64,000 bases of DNA from an uncultured Marinobacterium sp. (GCA_947501565.1 CANMWJ010000016.1:1-64000), one strand, 5' to 3'; shown: positions 27,359-37,838, counted from the stretch's first letter. Numbers and translations are program-made. The notes: generated by a model not told the origin, from the letters alone.

Positions 27359-28402
27359 TCAGACCAGACGGTCTTCCGCCGGTGTTTCCGGCATCGCCTG
27401 ATCGAAGAAACCTTCGGTGTGGATCATATCGTCCTGTGCACCCAGCGCCTTCGCAGCAGCGATACAGTCATCCACAAACTCAGGGCTGCCCGCGATGTAG
27501 ATCGCGTGCTTGGACAGATCCGGGTACTGATCCTTCAGGATCGCCGGGATACGGCCGTGCAGGATGCCCTCTTTCTCTTCGCGGGTCAGAGTAGGCAGGA
27601 ACTTGAAGCGACGGTGACGTACGTTCCACAGCTCCAGCTGACCTTTACAGTAGATGTCTTCCTCTTTCTGTGCGGAGAACATCAGGTGTACCGGTTTGTT
27701 GAAACCACGGCGCAGGGCGGCGTCGGCCAGGCCCATAATCGGTGCCAGACCGGTACCGGCTGCCAGACAAAGTACCGGTGCATCGGTACTTGGATCGCCG
27801 ATAAAGGTACCGTAAGGACCGGACAGGTTCACCATGGAACCCGGGTGTACTGCATCGTGTACCCAGTTACTGGTCGCACCGTTCGGTACGCGGGTAATCT
27901 GCAATACGATCTCGCCATCCGGACGTGGTGCGTTGGCGATGGAGTAGGAGCGCGGTGTTACAGAGCGCGTAGTATCGGTGAGGCTGACATACTGACCCGG
28001 CCAGAAACGGATCGCTTCGCCTATAGGGCGCAGACGGATCTCGGCGATACGCGGTGTACGTTCGATACGGTCAACCACCATGCAGCGTACGTTCTCTTTT
28101 GGTGGGAACAGTTTCGGCATCGCATCGTCGGTACCCCAGTCGATCTCCAGGGAGTCACCCAACGGCTTACACATACACATCAGGCCGTAACCTTCCGCGC
28201 GTTCTGCCTGCGACAGCGCCATGTCCATCACCAGACCCTGGTCGAACTCACCGTCCAGTACCTTAACCTTACACTCACCACAGGCACCGGCACGGCAGTT
28301 GTTAGGCAGGGCGTAACCCGCGTTCTCAAGGGTTTCCAGTACGGTTTCACCGGACTTAGCTTCAACCTCTTTACCAGATGGGGATAAACGTATCGTTGTC
28401 AT
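27359..28402 (-). CDS. Ferredoxin-NAD(P)H reductase component of a diiron oxygenase, 347 aa
   Basis: Passes electrons from NAD(P)H through FAD and a plant-type [2Fe-2S] centre to an oxygenase. The cluster cysteines are Cys36, Cys41, Cys44 and Cys76 or Cys78. The FAD domain (about 100-200) has RSYSIANAP, and the NAD domain (about 205-330) has LAAGTGLAP. This layout equals methane- or phenol-hydroxylase reductases. Start: GGAGG five bases before the ATG at 28402; an in-frame GTG two codons earlier is too close. It follows the diiron gene by about 120 bp with no terminator, so the two form one operon. Confidence 0.88.
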   Translation of the reverse strand: MTTIRLSPSGKEVEAKSGETVLETLENAGYALPNNCRAGACGECKVKVLDGEFDQGLVMDMALSQAERAEGYGLMCMCKPLGDSLEIDWGTDDAMPKLFPPKENVRCMVVDRIERTPRIAEIRLRPIGEAIRFWPGQYVSLTDTTRSVTPRSYSIANAPRPDGEIVLQITRVPNGATSNWVHDAVHPGSMVNLSGPYGTFIGDPSTDAPVLCLAAGTGLAPIMGLADAALRRGFNKPVHLMFSAQKEEDIYCKGQLELWNVRHRRFKFLPTLTREEKEGILHGRIPAILKDQYPDLSKHAIYIAGSPEFVDDCIAAAKALGAQDDMIHTEGFFDQAMPETPAEDRLV

Positions 28403-28521
28403 ACTCACCTCCGGGCGCTGATCTTATTCAGCCAGCCCTAAAACAGCATTTGAAAGATATAGCAAAGCAGCCGACCCGGAAGATCCGAGCGGCTGCGATG
28501 TGGCGTACAGATAGATCAGGA

Positions 28522-29547
28522 TCAGAAGATCGGGATGATATCTGCAGAGTCCAGATCAGCCTGAGTCACTTCCTGACCGGTGATGCCCACTTCTGGGATC
28601 GCTGGGAATGGAGTGTCGTACTTATCCAGTACAGCTTTCAGGTTGAGCATGGCGTCACGCCAGTTCTCTTTCTTCGCTTCGTAAGTTGGGATACCGAAGC
28701 CAGCTTCACGAGCGATCGCTTCCGCTTCACGCTGAGTTTCGATGAAGTCTTCTGGCAGGTCCCAGAACTCTGCTGGTGGCTCGAACAGTACCGCAGACAG
28801 GAACAGGTAACCCGCACGGATCTGCTTGGTGATTACGCTACGGTCTTCCTTGGACAGGTTCGGGTAGTCACGCTCCATCAGGGACAGACAGATCGCCATG
28901 TGGCGGCCTTCGTCACGACCGATGTTTTTGAACGCTTCCTGGAATACCAGCTCTTCACAGCTCTGAGACATCTGCTTGAAGATGGTCGCCGCAGCGATCT
29001 CACCCATCAGGAAGGAGCTGAACAGTACCGCCAGGTTGTACTTAGGCACAGCCTGTTTGTAACCGTTCCAGTAACGACCACCGTTGTAGTACAACCATGC
29101 AGCGTTACGCTTCAGACGTTTACCCAGGTCGGTTTTTGGTTCGTATTCCAGCGGGCTGTTGGATTCCAGCAGCTTGGTGATTACCAGACCACACATCTGT
29201 TCGTGGTTCTGCTCATCGCGAGTTACGGAGAAGAAGCAACGACGGATAGCGTCTTCTTCGTGGTCTTCGTAAGTCTTGATGAATGCTTCTGCAAATACAG
29301 GTGGTGCAGATGCGTCGAATACAGACAGCAGGGTCCACCAGTACGCCATCGCTTCACGCTCTTCCCAGGAGTAGCTGGAAACGTCGAAGGTATCCCACGG
29401 CAGATCTTTCGGGTTCCAGGCTTCACGCAGAGAAGCATCCCAAATCTCTTCCGCTTTAGAAGTTTTAGTTTCCCAGCTCAGCGGGTAGATGTTCGGCTGA
29501 GGCGTTTCTGGTGGCATTTCCATGGTGTTAGCGATTTTGTCATGCAT
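28522..29547 (-). CDS. Ferritin-like diiron oxygenase of unknown substrate, 341 aa
   Basis: A helical protein with two E-x-x-H motifs (Glu112-His115 in DEQNHEQM; Glu213-His216 in DEGRHMAI) and Glu183 (FLMGEIAAAT), the ligand set of R2-like diiron carboxylate proteins. A further Glu near 87-94 could complete the site. Operon pairing with a [2Fe-2S]/FAD reductase argues for an oxygenase rather than ribonucleotide reductase, and no nrdA partner is present. AGAGG precedes the ATG at 29547. The divergent AT-rich gap upstream should hold its promoter. Substrate cannot be read from the sequence. Confidence 0.78.
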   Translation of the reverse strand: MHDKIANTMEMPPETPQPNIYPLSWETKTSKAEEIWDASLREAWNPKDLPWDTFDVSSYSWEEREAMAYWWTLLSVFDASAPPVFAEAFIKTYEDHEEDAIRRCFFSVTRDEQNHEQMCGLVITKLLESNSPLEYEPKTDLGKRLKRNAAWLYYNGGRYWNGYKQAVPKYNLAVLFSSFLMGEIAAATIFKQMSQSCEELVFQEAFKNIGRDEGRHMAICLSLMERDYPNLSKEDRSVITKQIRAGYLFLSAVLFEPPAEFWDLPEDFIETQREAEAIAREAGFGIPTYEAKKENWRDAMLNLKAVLDKYDTPFPAIPEVGITGQEVTQADLDSADIIPIF

Positions 29548-29945
29548 AAGGCAAACCTCTGAATGGGTGTTCTTATTCTTTAAGTCCACGCCAATTTATC
29601 ATTTGTGATACATAAATCAACCACAACAAGAATCATTACGTATCACTTAGCAGGCGCAGCAATAAAAACACATAAAATTATAACTATATGTTTTTTAAAC
29701 ACTTTAATTGCAAACAATTCTCACAATCATTAAACGCGCACAAAATACACAGGAAATTAGGACACACTTATAAAATTTTATGATCACAAAATTGACTCAT
29801 GTCAATTTTTGCCATCAGCTTACGCAGATTCAGCATCAGACACCTGTCCTATTGCTCCACTCTCAGCAGGACCTGAAAGCTAAATCCCGGCCGGAAATTT
29901 CATTTGCTAACCTAAATACACTGCAAGAGAGAAGGATTACGCGCC
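29548..29945. other. 398-bp AT-rich divergent intergenic region
   Basis: Much more AT-rich than the flanking genes, between the oxygenase operon and the sensor gene at 29946. It probably carries both promoters. A palindromic ATTGACTCATGTCAAT-like stretch is near 29791-29807, which could bind a regulator. No gene seen. Confidence 0.45.
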
Positions 29946-31385
29946 ATGCGTTTACGTACTTTGCTCTGTTTCCTATGCCTGAGTGGTTTGCTGGGCACCG
30001 CCCTGCCGGCAGCTGCACTCACGTTAACGGCTGAAGAATCCCGCTATCTGGAGTCCCGTGGTCCGGTAAAGATCTGCGTTGATCCCAACTGGATGCCATT
30101 TGAGGCGATCAACCGCCAGGGGCGCTTCACTGGGGTAAGCTCGGACTTTATGGAGGAGTTTGCACGCATGCTGGGTATCGAGGTTGAACTGGTACCCACG
30201 CGCAGCTGGAGTCAATCAGTGCGCAATGCCCGCGATCGCGTATGTGACGTGCTGCCACTGATGAACCGCAGCGAAGAGCGCGAAACCTTTATGAATTTCA
30301 CCGAACCCTACGTCAGCATGCCGGTGGTGCTAATCTCGGAGCAGAACACCAGCTATCTGGATGGCCTGAAAAGCCTGGAGAACGCTACGCTGGCACTGCC
30401 AGTGGATTTCATCTTTGTCGATCACGTGCGCAACAACTATCCACAAGTAGAAATCTTGCAGGTACCCAGCCTGCTCGAATCCCTGCGGGCAGTCGCCAAG
30501 GGGGATGCACTCGCCACCATGGCCACCCTGCCAATTGCGCTCTATCAGATCGAACGCCATGGACTCAGCACCCTGAAGATCGGCGGACACACCGACTTCA
30601 CCATCGAGTTGAGCGTGGCGATCCGCAACGACGATGCGCTGCTGACCAGCGTCTTCCGCAAGGCAGTGCTGGCACTGCCAGACACCCTGCACGATCAGCT
30701 CCTCTCGCGCTGGTATCAGGTGAACGTGGAGCAAGCACGGGACTACACCGTGTTGCTGGTCTTGGTGGGTATACTCTCGGCGGTTGCCGCTTTCCTCTTC
30801 TACCGCAACCACCGCAACCAGCGCTTTAATGCACAGCTGGCCAAAGTAAACGCACGCCTGAGCGACCGCAACCAACGGCTGGAGCAGCTAGGCAAACGCG
30901 ATTACCTGACCGGTATCTACCACCGCATGAACATGGATTCGGAACTGGAGAAGGATATCGACCACTGCACCAGCAACGGCCATCCGCTCAGCATCATCCT
31001 GTTTGATCTGGATAACTTCAGCCGCATCAACGTCGAACACGGGCATCCGGTGGCGGACCTGCTGCTGGTCGAGCTGAGCCGTCTGATTGAGGAGCGCCTG
31101 CCCGACAACGTGCATTTCGGCCGCTGGGGCGGCGACAGCTTCCTCATTCTCTGCCCGCAAACCTCACAGGAGGAGGCGTTCACCATCGCCGAAGCGCTCA
31201 ACACCGGCATCGCCAGTCACCGCTTCAGTGAAAATATCCACCTCGGCGCGACGTTCATCGTCGCCGCCTGCCACCCCCACCAGCAGCAGGCGAAGCTGAT
31301 GAAGGAGGCCGAACGGCAGGTACGCCTGCAGAAAGAACACAGCCCCGGACAAGTCTGTCGCTTAAGCGAGGTCTCCGGCGCCTAA
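29946..31385 (+). CDS. Periplasmic-sensor protein with degenerate GGDEF domain, 479 aa
   Basis: Signal peptide (1-24), a solute-binding-type sensor domain like SBP_bac_3 (about 40-262), one membrane helix (about 267-286), then a GGDEF domain (about 315-470). The catalytic loop reads Gly395-Gly-Asp-Ser398, so the essential Glu of GGDEF is Ser, and the upstream IND signature is INV. Diguanylate cyclase activity is therefore doubtful; it may bind GTP or act as a partner protein. Amino-acid-like ligands are typical for the sensor domain. GAGAAGGA precedes the start. Confidence 0.85.
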   Translation: MRLRTLLCFLCLSGLLGTALPAAALTLTAEESRYLESRGPVKICVDPNWMPFEAINRQGRFTGVSSDFMEEFARMLGIEVELVPTRSWSQSVRNARDRVCDVLPLMNRSEERETFMNFTEPYVSMPVVLISEQNTSYLDGLKSLENATLALPVDFIFVDHVRNNYPQVEILQVPSLLESLRAVAKGDALATMATLPIALYQIERHGLSTLKIGGHTDFTIELSVAIRNDDALLTSVFRKAVLALPDTLHDQLLSRWYQVNVEQARDYTVLLVLVGILSAVAAFLFYRNHRNQRFNAQLAKVNARLSDRNQRLEQLGKRDYLTGIYHRMNMDSELEKDIDHCTSNGHPLSIILFDLDNFSRINVEHGHPVADLLLVELSRLIEERLPDNVHFGRWGGDSFLILCPQTSQEEAFTIAEALNTGIASHRFSENIHLGATFIVAACHPHQQQAKLMKEAERQVRLQKEHSPGQVCRLSEVSGA

Positions 31386-31626
31386 GGCCTCAGCCAGGCG
31401 CCGGATACTCAAACGAGAATCTGACAAATCAGCTTCATAATTACACTTAATAAACAATATGCTAAATGCAAATACTTATTATTGATCAAACACTCTTGAT
31501 CTAAGTCAAGAAGCGCTCACTCCTTCCGTCTCTCTCCCATCGCCGGCCAAAATCCTGACTATCCTTCCCTCCAATTTGTATCTGTAACCCAACGGTGAAG
31601 ATCCGTTTTAGATAGTTTGAGTCCCG

Positions 31627-34600
31627 ATGTACCCGTTTCCCCTTTCCACCGTCGGCCGGGCTTTGCACCGGCTGATTGCGTTTATACAGCAGACGCTCAG
31701 CGGCAAGAGCACCCTTTTTAAAACCGCTGCCTTTGCCCTGGTATACGCGTTGTGCGGCCACCTCTCACTGGTATTTGTCGCAATTGATCCCCAACTGCCT
31801 AACATGTGGATCTCCACCGGACTGGCCGTCGCCATCCTGCTGATAGCCGGCAGAGATTACTGGCCCGGCATATCACTCGGTACGATTCTGGGTGGTATCT
31901 GGTGCACCGGCCCGACAACGTTGCTGCTCGGCGTTGCCTTGGGCAACACGCTGGGCGCGCTGGCGGCGGTCACCTACCTGCAACGCAGTTATCACACAGA
32001 TCTGCGCATGCAGAGCTTCAACGACTACCTGCATATCGCACTGGCGGGCGCACTGGCTGCCTCCGTCGCGTCGCTGGCTGGCGCGCTTTCCGTACAGATC
32101 GCCGCCCCCGCCCTGTCAGCCGGTTTTATCTACGATCTGGCTCACTGGTGGCAGGGAGATCTGCTGGGTGTTCTGGTGATCAGTGTATCGGTACTGGTGT
32201 GGCGCACTCCGCCCGGCATCGCATTCGGGCGCCGTCTGATGAGCGAAGCCCTGTTTTTTATCGGCCTGACCCCAATCACCGCCCTTGCGATCTTCTCCGA
32301 CGGCGCCAGCGGCTGGCTCGAGTCCTACCTTATGTTTGCGTTTGTCGCCTGGGGCGGCGTGCGTTTCAAGATGCATGGCGCACTCTACGTAATCACCATA
32401 TCGGCGCTGTTTGGCGTTGCCCATCTGGATGAAGCCAGCCCGATCAGCGGTGTTCTGCAGCCGATTCAGGGGCTGACCAACCTCTGGCTGTTCCTGATGG
32501 CCCTGGCGATCATCGGCACGGTACTGGCGCTCTCCATGCTGGAGAAGCAGCGCATGGAGAGCGCCGCATTGGCCCGCAGCGAGGTGCTGCAGAAACTTTA
32601 TCAGGGGGCACCACTGCAGGAAGTCCTGGCATTTGCCCTGCACCTGATCGAACGCAGTCATCCGGATCTTCGCTGCTGCATGACCACCTCCAGTGAAGGT
32701 GAAACCACGCTTGAAACCTTCTGCTCCCCGGAGTTCAGAGCGCAAACCGACAACGATGCACTCAACACCCTGGTGGCGCTCTGCCTGACCGGCTGTCGCA
32801 AACAGCGTGTGATCATCAGTGACGTCAGCTGCGATCCCGATTGGCGCCGCCACCGCGATATCACCACCCGTCTGGGTATCCAATCCTGCTACTCGCACGC
32901 CATTATCGGCAGCAACGGCAAACAGCTGGGCGCGTTTTCTATCTACAAGCGATACGCAGGACGCCCCACCGCCAGCGAACGCAATCTGGTCGCCCGTATC
33001 GCCACCCTACTGGCGCTGGTGATCGAACAGAACCGCCTGGCAGAAGACCTACAGCTCGCCTCGCTGATTTTCGGCAACAGCAGTGAAGCGATGACCGTGA
33101 CCGATGCCAACGGCATCATCCTGGCGGTCAACCCCGCCTTCACCGCAGTGACCGGGTACGAGCAGGCGGAGGTCAAAGGCCTGAAAACCAGCGTACTCAG
33201 CTCCGACCTGCACGACCGTTCCTTCTACGAGAAGATGTGGCACTCACTGCAGGAGAGCGGTGCCTGGCAGGGTGAGATCTGGAACAAGAAGAAAAATGGC
33301 GAGCTGTATCCCGAGTGGCTCACCATCAACACCGTCTACAACAGCGATGGCCAGCCCCATCGCCGCGTCGCGCTGTTTTCCGACCTCTCCGCACAGAAAG
33401 AGTCGGAGAAGCTGATCTGGCAGCAGGCCAACCTGGACCCTCTGACCAACCTGCCCAACCGCACCATGCTCTACGACCTGCTGAACAGCACCATGTGCGA
33501 AGCAGATTTCTCCGGCCTACCGGTGGCACTGCTGTTTATCGACCTGGACCGCTTCAAAGATGTGAACGACTCCCTCGGCCACCATCAGGGGGATGAGCTG
33601 CTGCAAGAGGTGGCGAAGCGCATCAGCCACTGCGTGCGGCAGTCCGACGTCGTCGCCCGCTTGGGGGGCGATGAGTTCACCGTGGTCCTCAAACAGATCT
33701 CGGACACCAGCAGCCCTGAGCGCGTTGCCGCCGACATCATCGCGGCACTCTCCTCCCCTTATACGCTGGACGAGGGCGAGGTGAACTACCTCTCCGCCAG
33801 TATCGGCATCAGCCTCTACCCCAACGATGCCAAAGACGCAGAGACCCTGCTGAAAAATGCCGACCAGGCGATGTATATGGCCAAACGGCAGGGGCGTAAC
33901 CGCTACCAGTTCTTCACCCCTCAGATGGAGGATGAGACCCGCGAGCGTATCCAGCTCACGTCGGACCTGAAGACTGCCACTCAGAATCAGGAGCTGGCGG
34001 CCTACTACCAACCGATCATCGATCTGCAGAATCACACCATCTACAAAGCGGAGCTGCTGATCCGCTGGATCCATCCCCAGCGCGGTTTTGTCAGCCCTGC
34101 GGATTTCATCCCGCTGGCGGAGGAAACGGGCATCATCACCGAGATCGGCGACTGGGTGTTCCGCGAAGCAGTGCAGCAGGTAGAGCAGTGGCGTACCCGT
34201 TTCGATCCGCGCTTCCAGATCAGCGTCAACGCCTCGCCGATCCAGTTCCAGGACGCTGAAGGCACACTTTCCCAGTGGACCGGTCTGATGACGGCGCAGG
34301 GAATTCAGGGCGACGCGATCTCCATCGAGATCACCGAAAACCTAATGATGGAGTCCGGCGATCAGGTCACCGCCATCCTGCAGAGTTTCCGTAACGCCGG
34401 GCTCAACATCTCACTGGACGATTTCGGGACGGGTTACTCCTCCCTCTCCTATCTGCGCCAGCTCGATATCGATTTCCTGAAAATCGATCAGTCTTTTGTC
34501 CGCAACCTGAGTCCGGACTCCAGCGAGCTGTCGCTGTGCGAAGCCATCATCGTGATGGCACATAAATTGGGTATCAAAGTCATTGCTGAAGGTATTGAAA

Positions 34601-34758
34601 CCAGGGAACAAGAGCAGCTGCTGATGCAGGCCGGGTGCGACTACGGACAGGGTTACCTGTTCTCCCGCCCCGTGCCCGCCGGGCAGTTTGAAGACTGGTA
34701 TCAAGACTACGAAGTTGCGCCCGAAGCAGGGCAGGTATTCAACATAGATGAAAAATAA
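31627..34758 (+). CDS. MASE1-GAF-PAS-GGDEF-EAL c-di-GMP protein, 1043 aa
   Basis: Domains in order: MASE1-like membrane sensor with about 8 helices (about 30-310), GAF-like (about 325-475), PAS (about 480-600, SEAMTVTDANGIILAVN), GGDEF (about 610-775, intact motif Gly680-Gly-Asp-Glu-Phe684), EAL (about 785-1030; the motif reads Glu809-Leu-Leu). The EAL domain keeps DDFGTGYSS, the LKID tract and AEGIE, so phosphodiesterase activity is plausible. It makes or breaks c-di-GMP in response to a membrane or oxygen/redox signal. Its last 11 bases overlap the PAS protein gene, so the downstream sensor pair is co-translated. Confidence 0.92.
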   Translation: MYPFPLSTVGRALHRLIAFIQQTLSGKSTLFKTAAFALVYALCGHLSLVFVAIDPQLPNMWISTGLAVAILLIAGRDYWPGISLGTILGGIWCTGPTTLLLGVALGNTLGALAAVTYLQRSYHTDLRMQSFNDYLHIALAGALAASVASLAGALSVQIAAPALSAGFIYDLAHWWQGDLLGVLVISVSVLVWRTPPGIAFGRRLMSEALFFIGLTPITALAIFSDGASGWLESYLMFAFVAWGGVRFKMHGALYVITISALFGVAHLDEASPISGVLQPIQGLTNLWLFLMALAIIGTVLALSMLEKQRMESAALARSEVLQKLYQGAPLQEVLAFALHLIERSHPDLRCCMTTSSEGETTLETFCSPEFRAQTDNDALNTLVALCLTGCRKQRVIISDVSCDPDWRRHRDITTRLGIQSCYSHAIIGSNGKQLGAFSIYKRYAGRPTASERNLVARIATLLALVIEQNRLAEDLQLASLIFGNSSEAMTVTDANGIILAVNPAFTAVTGYEQAEVKGLKTSVLSSDLHDRSFYEKMWHSLQESGAWQGEIWNKKKNGELYPEWLTINTVYNSDGQPHRRVALFSDLSAQKESEKLIWQQANLDPLTNLPNRTMLYDLLNSTMCEADFSGLPVALLFIDLDRFKDVNDSLGHHQGDELLQEVAKRISHCVRQSDVVARLGGDEFTVVLKQISDTSSPERVAADIIAALSSPYTLDEGEVNYLSASIGISLYPNDAKDAETLLKNADQAMYMAKRQGRNRYQFFTPQMEDETRERIQLTSDLKTATQNQELAAYYQPIIDLQNHTIYKAELLIRWIHPQRGFVSPADFIPLAEETGIITEIGDWVFREAVQQVEQWRTRFDPRFQISVNASPIQFQDAEGTLSQWTGLMTAQGIQGDAISIEITENLMMESGDQVTAILQSFRNAGLNISLDDFGTGYSSLSYLRQLDIDFLKIDQSFVRNLSPDSSELSLCEAIIVMAHKLGIKVIAEGIETREQEQLLMQAGCDYGQGYLFSRPVPAGQFEDWYQDYEVAPEAGQVFNIDEK

Positions 34759-35266
34759 GATCGCACCCACTAACCATGAGCGGGTACTGAAAGCCGGGGA
34801 CTTCATCGTCTCCAAAACCGACGCCAGCGGCCGTATCACCTACTGCAACGAGATTTTTATCGAACTGTCCGGCTACTCCGAGGAGGAGTTGCTGGGCGCA
34901 CAGCACAACATCGTGCGTCACCCGGATATGCCACGCGGCGTGTTCCATTTCCTCTGGACCACCATCAAGGAGGGCAGAGAGTGTTTTGCCTACGTAAAAA
35001 ATATGGCGAAGGACGGCAGCTTCTACTGGGTGTTCGCCAACGTCACCCCGGATCCCGGTCCGGATGGACACCCCGTGGGTTATTTCTCCGTACGCCGTAA
35101 GCCACGCCCGGAAGCGATCGCAGTGATGTCCGGCATCTACGCCGAGATGCTGGCCGAAGAGCAACGCGTTGGCCCGCGTGAAGCGATCGATGCCTCCCTC
35201 ACCCTACTGACCTCTAAACTCGAGCAGCTAAACCTGAGCTATGAAGAATTCATCCTTTCTATCTAA
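34748..35266 (+). CDS. PAS-domain sensor, Aer-like, 172 aa
   Basis: A single PAS domain (about 20-120) closely following the Aer energy-taxis sensor pattern: [39 protein letters not shown] and ANVTP. In Aer this domain binds FAD and reports redox state. The protein has no membrane segment and no methyl-accepting region. Its start overlaps the MASE1 gene and its end overlaps the chemoreceptor gene by 26 bp, so it probably supplies the sensory input to that receptor in trans. The C-terminal 50 residues are helical. Confidence 0.85.
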   Translation: MKNKIAPTNHERVLKAGDFIVSKTDASGRITYCNEIFIELSGYSEEELLGAQHNIVRHPDMPRGVFHFLWTTIKEGRECFAYVKNMAKDGSFYWVFANVTPDPGPDGHPVGYFSVRRKPRPEAIAVMSGIYAEMLAEEQRVGPREAIDASLTLLTSKLEQLNLSYEEFILSI

Positions 35267-36749
35267 AGCGGTCTACGCAGTCGTCTTTCTGAACCTGCTG
35301 TTGTTCGCAGCAGGACTGGCAGGTGTCGCCTCCCACGGCTGGCAACCGATGGACTGGTTCTGGCTGGCGGGACTGATGCTATTTGGCATCGGCAGTGCGC
35401 TGCTTTACCTGCATCAGCTTAAAACCGCCCTGGCACCACTCGGCGAGATCGCCCGCGTTGCCCGCGAGATCAGCGACGGTCAGCTTGGCTCACGCATCAC
35501 CCATATCCGCCACCGCGATAGCCTTGGTGAGGTATGCTGGCATTTCAACAACATGCTGGACCAGCTGGAAACCTGCTTCCGCGAACAGTCCACCGCACTG
35601 AAGTTTGCCAGCGAAGGCAAATACTTCCGCAAGATGCAGACCTCCGGCCTGCACGGTGCTTACCGTGAGGCGCTGGAACAGGGTAACCTCTCGCTGGAGA
35701 TCCTGCTCGACAACCACACGCGTGAGATGCGCAACAAACTGCTCTCCAATCTGGGTCACCTCAACGCCGAAAATCTGCTCAAAAACATGACCACCAGTCA
35801 GAACGATATTCTCGGTATCGTCTCGGCTACGGAGGATCTGGAAGCACTGTCGGCGAAAAACGCTCAGGCGGCAGAGGACAGCATCCATTCCATGTCGGAG
35901 ATGAGCGCTACCTTCAGCCATCTGCTGGAGAAGATCGATCAGACCGCCAAAGCGGTGGAGGACTTCAACGCCCGGCAGGAGGAGGTCTCCAACTCGGTCA
36001 ACCTGATCACCACCATCGCTGACCAGACCAACCTGCTGGCACTCAACGCGGCGATCGAAGCGGCCCGCGCCGGTGAACATGGCCGCGGTTTCTCGGTGGT
36101 GGCCGACGAGGTCCGCAGCCTGGCGGAGCACTCGAAAAAAGCCTCCACCGAGATTTCAGAAGTGATGCAGGCACTGCGTCAGGACTCCGCCCGGATGCTC
36201 AGCAACACCTCCACCATGCGTGAGATGTCGAGCACCTCCAGCAACACTCTGGGTCAGTTCGAACAGCACTTCAGCGAAGTGGCGCACGCTTCCAACAAAG
36301 CCCTGTCTCGCATCAGTTATATCCACGATGTCAGCTTCACCTCACTGGCTAAGCTGGAGCACTTTATCTACAAACAAAACGGCTACACCGCTGTGAATCT
36401 GGGCCTCAATTCGGAGAATGCAGCCGCCGCACACGTGCACGATCACCAGTGCCGACTGGGCCAGTGGCTGGCCTGCGATGACGCCCACCAGCACTTCGGT
36501 AACCTGAAAGCGTTCAACGCTATCCCGGCACCGCACAGCTCACTGCACGAACAGATGCATCAGGCAATGGCGTTAGTAGGAGAGAACTGGGAGAAAGATA
36601 TGGAGCTGCAAAACCGCATCTACAGCGCGTTTGAGCAGGTGGAGAGATCAAGCGATACAGTGATCGATACACTGGATGAGATGGTGCGCGCGAAGCATGG
36701 TGTAGGTGCCTCGCAAGCATCACAGCCTGCAGAGCCGGTCTTCACCTGA
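35241..36749 (+). CDS. Methyl-accepting chemotaxis protein with C-terminal CZB domain, 502 aa
   Basis: Two N-terminal membrane helices (about 8-30 and 38-58) with almost no periplasmic loop, a HAMP-like region (about 60-110), then the signalling domain with the conserved hairpin ([20 protein letters not shown]). A CZB zinc-binding domain ends the protein (about 370-455; His in LEHFIYK, Cys in CRLGQWLAC, and later His residues). CZB domains sense zinc or oxidants. Lack of a ligand domain and the overlap with the PAS gene suggest that the two work as a split Aer-type receptor. Confidence 0.9.
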   Translation: MKNSSFLSKAVYAVVFLNLLLFAAGLAGVASHGWQPMDWFWLAGLMLFGIGSALLYLHQLKTALAPLGEIARVAREISDGQLGSRITHIRHRDSLGEVCWHFNNMLDQLETCFREQSTALKFASEGKYFRKMQTSGLHGAYREALEQGNLSLEILLDNHTREMRNKLLSNLGHLNAENLLKNMTTSQNDILGIVSATEDLEALSAKNAQAAEDSIHSMSEMSATFSHLLEKIDQTAKAVEDFNARQEEVSNSVNLITTIADQTNLLALNAAIEAARAGEHGRGFSVVADEVRSLAEHSKKASTEISEVMQALRQDSARMLSNTSTMREMSSTSSNTLGQFEQHFSEVAHASNKALSRISYIHDVSFTSLAKLEHFIYKQNGYTAVNLGLNSENAAAAHVHDHQCRLGQWLACDDAHQHFGNLKAFNAIPAPHSSLHEQMHQAMALVGENWEKDMELQNRIYSAFEQVERSSDTVIDTLDEMVRAKHGVGASQASQPAEPVFT

Positions 36750-36818
36750 ACACAACTACCACCGGAAAGTGATGGATGGGGTCAGTGAACAATTGAGCGT
36801 ACACGACCCCATTAACTG

Positions 36819-37238
36819 CTACTTAAAGATGCTGAGCAGCAGCTCCCAGGTACCTGGCTTGGTTTTCTTATGGTATTCCTTGCGTAGGTCATCAAGGCTT
36901 TTGAGTTGCTGCTGCAGCTGAGCCAGATTATCCGCTGTCGCGGGCGGTAGCTGGGTGACAAAACGCTCCACCTTATTCAACCCTTCCAGAGAAATCGCTT
37001 TGCGCTCCGGCGAGAAGTCATAACCTTGCGCGCTGTCGAGGTGCGTTTTGAATTTGGCGATATGTTGATTAAAGCTCTCAGCTGAGCCAGTCTCCAGCGC
37101 TTCCTTATACTGCAGTTTCATCTGCTTCATGGTCTGCTTTAGATTAAGCGGTTCACCGGCACTGACATATCCACTGGTGGTTAACAGTGCGGTGAGGAGC
37201 AAAGAACTTAGTAATGACTTTCTAGCTGAGAGTTTCAT
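36819..37238 (-). CDS. Cytochrome b562-like periplasmic protein, 139 aa
   Basis: A signal peptide (about 1-27, ending VSAGE) is followed by a four-helix pattern. The end (LDDLRKEYHKK) matches the C-terminal heme-ligand helix of cytochrome b562 (TRNAYHQKY type), and a Met near the mature N-terminus (MKQMKLQY) could be the other ligand. Length fits the family (about 128 aa precursor). It has no CXXCH, so any heme would be non-covalent. It is a single gene, convergent with the chemoreceptor. A heme-free relative of CybC is possible. Confidence 0.65.
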   Translation of the reverse strand: MKLSARKSLLSSLLLTALLTTSGYVSAGEPLNLKQTMKQMKLQYKEALETGSAESFNQHIAKFKTHLDSAQGYDFSPERKAISLEGLNKVERFVTQLPPATADNLAQLQQQLKSLDDLRKEYHKKTKPGTWELLLSIFK

Positions 37239-37838
37239 ATACAGAATCGGCCTACATTGAGATCGGTGTATTTTTCTGGCGGCTAATATATCAGATCTGT
37301 TTCAGGGGGAGAGCCCTTAAGCCACCTGAAAACCATTCAACTCACGTCCTCCCCGTCCTGCCCGTCCCTCCTGCCTCTACTCATCAGCTGCTACTCCGCT
37401 CCCCTCTCCAAATAACATCTACTAAACGCACCTTCCATGCTTCAACACCCTCATGCTGACTGTGCCTACCACCCCTCGGCGTTTTCCAATGCCCATAGAA
37501 CTGCCGCTATACGGACCCGAAGCAGACCTGCATCAGATGCACTCAACCGCTCATCCGCTCATTTCCCCTCACAAACAATGTCGCAAATGTCCTTATAGTC
37601 ACATTTGACTTATCAAAAATGCCATCTATTCTTCTATAGGCTCAACCGAATAATCATATTTCCGTTGGTTTTATCAGCTCTATGAGAGGCGCTTGAGGCC
37701 TCAACACTTGAAGAGACAGATGAAGAGCGAGGAGGTGGGTTTCGACCGGCACTGCAGAGAAGCCCATCGGAACACCCATGCGACTGCGACTAAGAGTGTT
37801 CTGACAGATCGGAAATTATTAGCGGGGACTGAGACCTT
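37239..37838. other. 600-bp intergenic region, no gene recognised
   Basis: Moderately AT-rich. It should hold the promoter of the b562-like gene. A possible promoter-like tract (TTGACT near 37607 and TATAGG near 37636) points to the right. I found no repeat, RNA fold or open frame with a ribosome site. Confidence 0.4.

Noticed and set aside
27419-29562. Two long plus-strand open frames (322 and 394 codons) opposite the reductase and oxygenase genes
   Set aside because: Antisense shadows of real genes with known motifs; their products have the Val/Gln/His-rich composition expected from the reverse strand.
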